Assembly: GCA_002363575.1 (NCBI GenBank)
Contig: DEWI01000137.1
Location: 1,568 to 18,337, forward strand
DNA length: 16,770 nucleotides
Reading direction: 5' to 3'
Source of the DNA: Verrucomicrobia bacterium UBA3214
GTDB taxonomy: Bacteria; Verrucomicrobiota; Kiritimatiellia; RFP12; UBA1067
Part shown: positions 7,613 to 13,665 of the stretch, in pieces
Numbering within the stretch: the stretch's first letter is position 1
Layout: every line of letters starts with the position of its first letter
Notes under the pieces: model-generated
Databases searched by the model: none
What the model was told of the DNA's origin: nothing
What the model saw: the letters and a program-made list of their open reading frames with translations, nothing else
Program-made: the position numbers and the translations under genes

Positions 7613-8629
7613 ATGAAGACGATACAGGAAATCGTTGATCTCGCAAGCGCCTACTACTCCAGCGCGGTGCTTTTCGCCGCGCTGGATATCGATCTCTTCG
7701 GTCAGGTCGAGCGCGGGGATTTCACGGCGAAGACGCGCGGCCTGCGGCTCCTCGCAGACGCCTGCGCGGCGATCGGCATTCTCGAAAAGACCCCGGAAGG
7801 CGCATATCGCAACACGAGCGCGGGGAAGCTCGCGCTCATCCCCGGCGCGCCGGCCGATCTGACAAAGGCGATTCGCTACAATCGCGACGTCTATCCGGCG
7901 TGGGGGAAGCTCGCCGAATTCGTCCGCACCGGCAAACCCGTCGAACGCCCGCAGCTACATCTCGGCGAAGATATCGAGCGCACGAAAGTCTTCGCCGCCG
8001 CGATGTTCGGACGCGCCATGGGCATAGGCAAAGCCATAGTGCCAATGTTGCACGGCCTGCACGGCAAGGTGCTGGATCTAGCCGGCGGCCCCGCCGCCTA
8101 CGCGATTCTCATGTGCCAGAGCAACGAATATCTGCGCTGCACCACCGTCGATCTTCCGGCGATTTCCGCGGAGGCGCGCGGCTATGTCGAGCGCTTCGGG
8201 CTTTCCGGGAGGATAGAGTGCCGCGCCGGCGACTACCACAGCGACGAATACGAAGCGGGCGAATATGACGCCGTCACGATTTTCGGCGCGCTGCACCAGG
8301 AGTCGCCTGCCGATATTCTCGCTATCCTCAAGCGCGCGAACCGCGCTCTCAAGCCCGGCGGACGGCTTTTCGTGCTGGATATGATGACGGACGCGACGCA
8401 CACAAAGCCGGTGTTCTCCGCCCTTTTCGCTGTCAATATGGCGCTGACGACGGAAAACGGCTGGGTGTTCGCCGATTCCGAACTGAAAGAATGGATGCGG
8501 GAAGCGGGGTTTGCGCCCGGCGAGACTCAGAGCGTGCCGCCGCCCATGCCGCACTCGCTCGTCTGTGCGCAAAAGCTCCCCGCGCGCCCCGCTCCCCTTC
8601 CAGGCGAAACCGCCGAGATACGGAATTGA
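7613..8629 (+). CDS. SAM-dependent O-methyltransferase (family 2, acetylserotonin/hydroxyneurosporene type)
   Basis: The protein has 338 residues. The N-terminal winged-helix dimerisation domain (about 1-90) has ALDIDLF (23-29) and the GAYRNTSAGKLAL turn. The Rossmann SAM domain follows: motif I VLDLAGGPAAYA (153-164), acidic D180 after beta-2, D219 in EYDAVTIFGALHQ with H228 at the position of the usual catalytic His, and LKPGGRLFVLD (246-256). Such enzymes methylate hydroxyls of phenolic or polyketide-like small molecules. The start is placed at 7613; an ATG at 7595 is possible, and neither has a good ribosome site. The spacing of 43 bp after eboF and 2 bp before the exonuclease gene puts it in the same unit. 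A role in modifying the ebo-pathway product is inference. The last 18 residues are Pro-rich and probably disordered. Confidence 0.9.
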   Translation: MKTIQEIVDLASAYYSSAVLFAALDIDLFGQVERGDFTAKTRGLRLLADACAAIGILEKTPEGAYRNTSAGKLALIPGAPADLTKAIRYNRDVYPAWGKLAEFVRTGKPVERPQLHLGEDIERTKVFAAAMFGRAMGIGKAIVPMLHGLHGKVLDLAGGPAAYAILMCQSNEYLRCTTVDLPAISAEARGYVERFGLSGRIECRAGDYHSDEYEAGEYDAVTIFGALHQESPADILAILKRANRALKPGGRLFVLDMMTDATHTKPVFSALFAVNMALTTENGWVFADSELKEWMREAGFAPGETQSVPPPMPHSLVCAQKLPARPAPLPGETAEIRN

Positions 8630-8631
8630 CC

Positions 8632-9102
8632 ATGCCGCCGCAATCCTTGAATTTCACCGCGCTCGATTTCGAGACGACGGGCTACGAAGGCGGCGGGACT
8701 AACGACCCCTGGCAGCTGGGCATAGCAGTCGTCGAAAACGGCAGAATCGTCGAAACGCGCGAATGGTTCTTCGGCACGGTGCTCACGCCCGACTGCGAAC
8801 CGATGCTCGCGCAGTGGGACGAATTCTTCCCGTATCTCTCCGGCAAGCCGCTCGTCGCGCACAACATCGCCACCGAACGCACGATTCTCCGGCGCTTCGC
8901 CCCGCTTACCCCGTGGGGGCCGTGGACGGACACGCTCAAGGTGGCCAAGGCGCGCTATCGCGGATTGGAAAGCTACGCGCTTGGCGACATATGCGATCTC
9001 TTCGCGCTGACGCCCGCGATCGAAGGCCGTACGTGGCACGACGCGCTCTACGACGCCGTGGCATGCGCGAATCTCGCCATCTTCCTCGGCGTCCCGGAAT
9101 GA
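8632..9102 (+). CDS. Small DEDDh 3'-5' exonuclease (DnaQ-like)
   Basis: This 156-residue single-domain protein matches the exonuclease fold of DNA polymerase III epsilon and RNase T. Exo I is LDFETTG with D12 and E14. Exo II is AHNIATE (76-82), with Glu at the position of the usual Asp (AHNxxFD). Exo III is WHDALYDA with H136 and D141. It probably removes nucleotides from 3' ends of DNA or RNA using two metal ions. The ATG is 2 bp after the methyltransferase stop, so translation is almost certainly coupled. An in-frame extension to 8491 is possible but would overlap the methyltransferase gene and gives non-homologous sequence. It is the last gene of the + strand unit and converges with nadE 24 bp away. 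Confidence 0.9.
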   Translation: MPPQSLNFTALDFETTGYEGGGTNDPWQLGIAVVENGRIVETREWFFGTVLTPDCEPMLAQWDEFFPYLSGKPLVAHNIATERTILRRFAPLTPWGPWTDTLKVAKARYRGLESYALGDICDLFALTPAIEGRTWHDALYDAVACANLAIFLGVPE

Positions 9103-9126
9103 CAAGCCGGAACCGGGCGGGCGCGT

Positions 9127-10137
9127 TCAATCCGCCAGCGCATCCGGCGGCATGTCCGAAGGGATTGCCCAGCCGGAGGGCGAGAAGTCGAAGTCGAACA
9201 CGCGGATTCCGTCCGGGGCGCAGTTGCGCTTGAACGCCTGCGAAACAAGACGGCGCAGGAATATCCGGCGCGTCTTTTCTATCGTCGCGGCGTCGTAGGC
9301 GCCGGCAAAGAATTTCTGCGCCGCCTCGCCCAGCTCTTCAGGATCGAGGCCGTTGACGATGAAATTCCAAATGAAGAAATCGTGCAGCTCGTATGGCCCG
9401 ATGGTGTTTTCCGTGATTTGCCCGGCGACAAGCTCTGGCGATACCGGCGTCGCCACGATGTCGAGAAGCGCCTCGCCTGCGATGCCGCCGTGCGCGTTCG
9501 CCCACCATTCGCAAACCTTCCGCACCACAGTCTTCGGCACGCCGTTATTGACCCCGAACATAGACATGTGGTCGCCATTGTATGTGCACCACCCCAGCGC
9601 GATCTCCGAGAGGTCGCCGGTGCCGAGGACGATCGCGCCGAGCATGTTCGCCTTGTCCATCAGCACCATCGTGCGCATGCGCGCTTGCGCGTTCTCGTAC
9701 GCGGCATCCGGCGTCGAGCCGTCGTGGCCGATGTCCTCCAAATGCATTCTGCATGTGCGCGTGATATCGATCGTCTCGAGGGGTATTCCAAGGCCGTCGC
9801 AAAGGCGTCCGGCATTCCCCTTCGTGCGCACGGTCGTGCCAAAGCCCGGCATCGTGTAGGCGTGGATGCCGCGGCGATCCAGCGAAAGCGCATCGAATGC
9901 CTCTGCCGCCACGAGAAGGCACAAGGCGGAATCCAGCCCTCCGGAAACGCCGATTACCACATCGCAGACGCGGATGCGCTCAAGCCGCTTGGCAAGCGCC
10001 GCCGTCTGGATCTTAAAGACATCGGCGGGCTGGCAAGGGAATGGCGCGCCGGCCGCGCGCTTGGTGGGGCGATTCGCGAGACTGCCGAGGCTGCCGCCGT
10101 CGGCGAGATACTTCTGAAGTGAGGCGTTGATCTTCAT
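9127..10137 (-). CDS. nadE: NAD+ synthetase domain protein lacking the glutaminase domain
   Basis: This 336-residue cytoplasmic enzyme of the last NAD step amidates nicotinic acid adenine dinucleotide using ATP. The P-loop for adenylation, VIGVSGGLDSA (61-71), is clear. So are YTMPGFGTTVRTKGNA (94-109), LGTGDLSEIALGWCTYNGDH (171-190) and NNGVPKTVV (197-205), which resemble the synthetase half of the long glutamine-dependent enzyme of Mycobacterium tuberculosis. That enzyme has a nitrilase-type glutaminase half of about 300 residues at its N-terminus. Here only the linker remains (from about residue 31, APFPCQPADVFKIQ). The enzyme is therefore predicted to use free ammonia or a separate amidase. 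The ATG at 10137 lies eight bases after a perfect -10 box, so the longer reading from 10185 is not credible and the mRNA is probably leaderless. Confidence 0.92.
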   Translation of the reverse strand: MKINASLQKYLADGGSLGSLANRPTKRAAGAPFPCQPADVFKIQTAALAKRLERIRVCDVVIGVSGGLDSALCLLVAAEAFDALSLDRRGIHAYTMPGFGTTVRTKGNAGRLCDGLGIPLETIDITRTCRMHLEDIGHDGSTPDAAYENAQARMRTMVLMDKANMLGAIVLGTGDLSEIALGWCTYNGDHMSMFGVNNGVPKTVVRKVCEWWANAHGGIAGEALLDIVATPVSPELVAGQITENTIGPYELHDFFIWNFIVNGLDPEELGEAAQKFFAGAYDAATIEKTRRIFLRRLVSQAFKRNCAPDGIRVFDFDFSPSGWAIPSDMPPDALAD

Positions 10138-10144
10138 GACGCGA

Positions 10145-10153
10145 ATTATACCA
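10145..10153 (-). promoter_or_regulatory. Extended -10 promoter for nadE, apparently leaderless
   Basis: Read on the - strand this is TGGTATAAT, with the hexamer from 10150 down to 10145. Seven bases separate it from the ATG at 10137, so the predicted start of transcription (about 10138, plus or minus one) coincides with the start codon. No -35 element is evident at the usual distance. Confidence 0.75.
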
Positions 10154-10304
10154 TATATTCTTCCGCAATGGCTACGACTCCGCAATCATTCGCCACATGC
10201 CGGGCGTGACGCGCAACGGGCGCAGGTGCCGGAAATGCCGCCCCGGAGGTGCGTCTTGCCGATGACAGGAGCGCGAAACTCCACAGCTACCGACGCGACT
10301 GCTG

Positions 10305-10472
10305 GCGACTCCAGTCGCACGCCAAAGCGACTCTAGTCGCCAGCAAAGGCGACCCCAGTCGCGCGCCGAGGCGACTCCAGTCGCGAGAAAAGGCGACTCC
10401 AGTCGCGAGAAAAGGCGACTCCAGTCGCCAAGACGGGCGACTCCAGTCGCCAAGACGAACGACTAGAGTCGC
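10305..10472. repeat. Eight-unit palindromic repeat array, exact 22-bp period
   Basis: Units begin at 10305, 10327, 10349, 10371, 10393, 10415, 10437 and 10459, each exactly 22 bp apart. Each unit is a 14-bp near-perfect palindrome, GCGACT-CC-AGTCGC, followed by 8 bp. Five units (1, 4, 5, 6, 7) are identical in the palindrome; unit 2 has centre CT, unit 3 has one T to C change, and unit 8 is ACGACTAGAGTCGC. The 8-bp spacers resemble their neighbours (GAGAAAAG twice, then CAAGACGG and CAAGACGA), which points to growth by local duplication. The period is close to two helical turns, so all sites face the same side of the DNA. The array lies about 150 bp or more from both flanking promoters. Function is unknown; protein-binding sites or an intergenic repeat family are the main options. 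Confidence 0.95.
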
Positions 10473-10634
10473 AAGAGGTGGCCATCGGGCAGACTCGAAA
10501 AGTCGGTCAATGAGGGGCATTAGACCAGCAAAAGGGAAAATAACGGCTGGACAGGCTGGCCGGAGGACGAGGACTGGCAAATGCGGCAGAAGATTCCCCC
10601 GCATCGAAACGCCCGGCACAGAAGGCATAAAATA

Positions 10635-10643
10635 TGATATAAT
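10635..10643 (+). promoter_or_regulatory. Extended -10 promoter for the Ser/Thr kinase gene
   Basis: TGATATAAT is an extended -10 element with hexamer 10638-10643. GGCACA (10615-10620) is a weak -35 match with a 17-bp spacer. The predicted start near 10650 gives a leader of about 26 nt. The bases TATAATATGC match the promoters at 1969 and at 14893 (minus strand). Confidence 0.75.
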
Positions 10644-10675
10644 ATGCGCAACATGCGGCAATCAAAGGCTAGAAC

Positions 10676-11752
10676 ATGAGAGACATATTCGCAGACGGCG
10701 AGAAATTCCGCAGCTACATAATCGATCGCGAACTTGGGCGCGGCGGGCTTGGGGCCGTGTATCTAGCGCATCACGCGCTGATGGATGCCGATTTTGCGAT
10801 AAAGATTCTAGATCCCGATGTAGCCGAGGTCAACCCCGAATATGTAAAGCGCTTCGTGCGCGAGGCGAAAATCGCCTCGAAGATTCGGCATGCCGGTCTT
10901 GTCGCCGTCCACGATGTCGGTTTCGACGACGCCAAAGGCGTCTATTTCATCGTGATGGACTATGTAAACGGCTGGGATTTGCGCGCGTCCATCGGGATGG
11001 GCGGGGCGATCAATCCCGATGAAGCTGTTCGGATAGTCTCGTGCGTCGCGGAAGCGCTGGCGGCCGCCGAACCTTTCGGCGTGGTGCATCGCGATATAAA
11101 GCCGGAAAACATAATGATCGACCAAAACGGCTGCGTCAAGCTTGTCGATATGGGCGTTGCGAAAGCCCGCGATACCGATTCGCTCCAGACTACGCCGCAA
11201 ACGATCTTCGGCACGCCCAACTACATATCCCCCGAGCAGGCGCGCGACGCCAGCAATGTCGATGCGCGCGCGGACATCTATTCTCTCGGCATCGTCCTTT
11301 TCGAGCTGCTTTGCGGCCGCCGCCCGTACGAAACCAAGAATCCTCGCGACGCGCTGGTGATTCTGCTTTCCTCGCAACCCGTCCGCGACATACGGGAATT
11401 CAAGCCGGATATCGATCCCGGCCTGGCGGCGATTATCGCGAAAATGTGCGAGAAGAATCCCGCGAAGCGGATACCCAGCGCATCGGCGCTCATCGCGGCT
11501 TTCCAGAAAGCCGGCTATGCCACCGGGCAGCGGATTTCGGCGCAGGCGCAGGCGATGCCGACCGTCGATATGGGCAAAATCATCGCGACGCCGCAGAACA
11601 ACACGCCTTACGAGCCGCAGGACACCATGATAAAGGAATTCATGCTCGCCCGCAAGACGAAGAAGATAACGCAGAATATCGCGATCGCCGCGCTGATGGT
11701 ATCGCTCGCCGCGTTCATCGCCGTGGCGATCCTGTTCATTTCGCGCTCGTAG
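10676..11752 (+). CDS. Membrane-anchored Ser/Thr protein kinase (PknB-like)
   Basis: This 358-residue eukaryotic-type kinase phosphorylates Ser/Thr of target proteins with ATP. The kinase domain spans about 13-278: glycine loop LGRGGLGAVYLA (20-31), ATP lysine K43, alpha-C Glu E63, catalytic loop HRDIKPEN (138-145, D140), metal site DMG (158-160, Met instead of the usual Phe), activation loop with T172 and T173, GTPNYISPEQ (179-188) and DIYSLGIVLFELLCG (200-214). A linker of about 50 residues follows. One membrane helix (about 334-355) ends four residues before the C-terminus, so there is no outside sensor domain and the protein looks tail-anchored with its kinase in the cytoplasm. AAAGG (10664-10668) supports the start. 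The gene is monocistronic, since parE converges on it, and lies downstream of the 22-bp array. Its targets are unknown. Confidence 0.95.
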   Translation: MRDIFADGEKFRSYIIDRELGRGGLGAVYLAHHALMDADFAIKILDPDVAEVNPEYVKRFVREAKIASKIRHAGLVAVHDVGFDDAKGVYFIVMDYVNGWDLRASIGMGGAINPDEAVRIVSCVAEALAAAEPFGVVHRDIKPENIMIDQNGCVKLVDMGVAKARDTDSLQTTPQTIFGTPNYISPEQARDASNVDARADIYSLGIVLFELLCGRRPYETKNPRDALVILLSSQPVRDIREFKPDIDPGLAAIIAKMCEKNPAKRIPSASALIAAFQKAGYATGQRISAQAQAMPTVDMGKIIATPQNNTPYEPQDTMIKEFMLARKTKKITQNIAIAALMVSLAAFIAVAILFISRS

Positions 11753-11762
11753 CCGCGCGCGC

Positions 11763-11778
11763 CGCCGGCAGGCCGGCG
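11763..11778. terminator. Possible terminator hairpin between convergent kinase and parE genes
   Basis: CGCCGG (11763-11768) and CCGGCG (11773-11778) form a 6-bp GC stem with a 4-base loop, 10 bp after the kinase stop. Only TT follows on the + strand, so this is at best a weak intrinsic terminator. Its position between converging genes is the main argument. Confidence 0.35.
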
Positions 11779-11800
11779 TTCCCGCGTATTCGCCGGTGCT

Positions 11801-13642
11801 TTAGAAGTCCGACGAATCGCAGACGAGCGAATCCATGATGTAGTCTTTGCGCTCCGGGGTGTTCGCGCCCATATAGAACTTGATCGTCTTTTCTATATCG
11901 GTATCGTCCGAGCAGACTACAGGGGTAAGGCGCATGTCCTTGCCGATGAAATCCTTGAATTCCTTGGCGTTCAACTCGCCCAGGCCCTTGAAGCGCGTGG
12001 TCTCGCAGCCGCGCCCGCATTTCGCCTGCGCCTTTAGCTTTTCCTCTTCGGAGAAGCAATAGTACTGCTCTTTCTTGTTGCGGACGCGGAAAAGCGGCGT
12101 CTCGAGAATGAACACGCGCCCGTCCGTCACAAGCTGACGGTAGAAGCGCATGAAGAATGTAGAGAGCAGCATGCGGATGTGCAAGCCATCGACATCGGCA
12201 TCTGTCGCAAAGATGATTTTCGCGTACCTGAGATGATCGAGCGTGTCTTCGATATCGAGCGTCTTGATGAGGTTGAAGAACTCTTCGTTTCGGTACAGGA
12301 CGTCCTTGTTAAGCCCGAACGTGTTCAAGGGCTTGCCGCGCAGGAAGAAGACGGCCTGGTTCATGGCATCGCGCGCAAGACCGAGCGTGCCGCCGGCCGA
12401 CTGCCCTTCCGTCAGGAAAATCATCGTGTCGTTGCCCTCGGCAAGACCAGTCTTCTTGTCGATCTTGTCGAGCTTCAGGTGGCGCTTGCAATCCTTGAGC
12501 TGCGGCACGCGCACGGAGACGGCTTGCGTGCGCTCGCGCGCCTGCTTCTTGATCGCGTTGAGCTGCGAACGGATTTTCCCCGTCTCCTCGATTTTCGCGA
12601 TGAGTTTTTCCGTTTCTGCCGGCGAACGGTGCAGGATGGTCTCGATTTCCTTGCGCATTTCCGCGACCAGCTCGGCGCGGATGTCGTTCATGACGAGTTT
12701 GATTTTCGTCTGCCCCTCGAAGACGGGATTCATTATCCTGATCGCGACGGCGCCGACGAGGCCGTCGCGTATATCGTCGCCGTCGAACTTCTTCTTCGGG
12801 TCGAAGTCGTTCAAGGCCTTCGTGAGGGCTTCCTTGAAAGCGGTGAGGTGAGTGCCGCCGTCAGTCGTGTATTGACCGTTGACGAACGAATAGTATTCCT
12901 CGCCGAAGCGGTTGGTGTGCGTGAAGATTATCTCAAGATTCTTCGTCTTTATGTGGAAAGGCGTGTAGAGGCGTTCGAAGCGCGCTTCGTCGGCGATCAG
13001 ATCCCCCAAGCCCCGCTCCGAGCAGATCGTCTGGCCGTTGAGAGAGATCGTCAAGCCGGCATTGACGTAGCAATACATCTTCATGCGGCGCAAGACGTGC
13101 TCTTCGCGGACCTTGAAATTCTTCAACACCTTGACGTCGGGTTTGTAGCGGATGTACGTGCCGTTGCTTTCGCGCGTCTGGCACTTGCCGCGCTTCTGCG
13201 ACTGCAGGCGCCCTTCGCGGAAAAACGCCTCGGAATATTCTCCGTTGCGGAACGACCGCACCTCGAAAAACTCCGAAAGCGCATTGACCGCCTTGGTGCC
13301 CACGCCGTTCATGCCGGCCGAGAACTGGAAATTCTTGTTGTCGAACTTGCCGCCCGTGTTCATCTGGCTGACGCAATCCACGACTTTCTCCAGCGGAATG
13401 CCGCGCCCGTAGTCGCGCACGGTCGTCTCTCCCGTGGTGTAATCGACGGTGACGTCGATGCGCTTGCCGTTCCCCATCACGAATTCGTCGATGGAGTTGT
13501 CTATCACTTCCTTGATGAGGATGTAAATGCAATCGTGGTACATCGCGCCGGTGCCCGGCTCGCCCACATACATGCCGGGACGCAGGCGGATATGCTCCAC
13601 CGGGTCGAGATGAACAATGTCTTCTGCTGAATAATCGGCCAT
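11801..13642 (-). CDS. parE: DNA topoisomerase IV-type subunit B (ParE/GyrB family)
   Basis: This 613-residue ATPase subunit of a type IIA topoisomerase, which works with a GyrA/ParC partner not in the window, unlinks or supercoils DNA. The GHKL ATPase domain shows E44 with DNS (48-50), VRDYGRGIP (75-83), the ATP lid SAGMNGVGTKAVNALS (108-123) and the QTK loop (311-313). The TOPRIM domain shows FLTEGQSAGG (409-418) with catalytic E412 and FATDADVDG (478-486) with D481, D483 and D485. RFKGLGELN (550-558) closes the core. The short length without insertions and the MNGVGTKAVNALS lid fit topoisomerase IV better than gyrase, but the distinction is not certain. Gln414 replaces the usual Asp of EGDSA. 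It starts 23 bp after lpxK, without an obvious ribosome site, and is probably co-transcribed with it. Confidence 0.95.
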   Translation of the reverse strand: MADYSAEDIVHLDPVEHIRLRPGMYVGEPGTGAMYHDCIYILIKEVIDNSIDEFVMGNGKRIDVTVDYTTGETTVRDYGRGIPLEKVVDCVSQMNTGGKFDNKNFQFSAGMNGVGTKAVNALSEFFEVRSFRNGEYSEAFFREGRLQSQKRGKCQTRESNGTYIRYKPDVKVLKNFKVREEHVLRRMKMYCYVNAGLTISLNGQTICSERGLGDLIADEARFERLYTPFHIKTKNLEIIFTHTNRFGEEYYSFVNGQYTTDGGTHLTAFKEALTKALNDFDPKKKFDGDDIRDGLVGAVAIRIMNPVFEGQTKIKLVMNDIRAELVAEMRKEIETILHRSPAETEKLIAKIEETGKIRSQLNAIKKQARERTQAVSVRVPQLKDCKRHLKLDKIDKKTGLAEGNDTMIFLTEGQSAGGTLGLARDAMNQAVFFLRGKPLNTFGLNKDVLYRNEEFFNLIKTLDIEDTLDHLRYAKIIFATDADVDGLHIRMLLSTFFMRFYRQLVTDGRVFILETPLFRVRNKKEQYYCFSEEEKLKAQAKCGRGCETTRFKGLGELNAKEFKDFIGKDMRLTPVVCSDDTDIEKTIKFYMGANTPERKDYIMDSLVCDSSDF

Positions 13643-13665
13643 TTCAGGTTAGCGGTTTGAAGCGT

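Larger units (their letters stand above)
10138..10675. other. 538-bp divergent intergenic region
   Basis: This gap lies between nadE (leftward) and the kinase gene (rightward). It holds a promoter at each end (10145-10153 on the minus strand, 10635-10643 on the plus strand) and the 22-bp palindrome array in the middle (10305-10472). About 10154-10304 and 10473-10634 show no convincing gene, RNA or terminator. Open frames across it arise from the array and are judged spurious. Confidence 0.8.

Noticed and set aside
9106..9148. Imperfect hairpin at the exonuclease/nadE convergence as a bidirectional terminator
   Set aside because: The pairs GCCGGA/TCCGGC and GGCGG/CCGCC are broken by loops, extend into the nadE coding region, and no T-run follows on either strand.
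10305..10472. Short repeats with regular spacing, as in a CRISPR array
   Set aside because: The repeat is 14 bp and the spacer 8 bp, far too short; neighbouring spacers resemble each other; no cas gene is present.
10172..11022. Open frames running through the palindrome array on both strands (for example 10249-11022 plus, 10172-10453 minus, 10287-10661 minus)
   Set aside because: Three 22-bp units equal 22 codons, so the stop-free repeat keeps all frames open. The translations are repeats of the array and have no domain.
12179..13630. 483-codon open frame on the + strand opposite parE
   Set aside because: It is antisense to a clearly conserved topoisomerase gene, has no recognisable domain, and reflects GC-rich codon bias.
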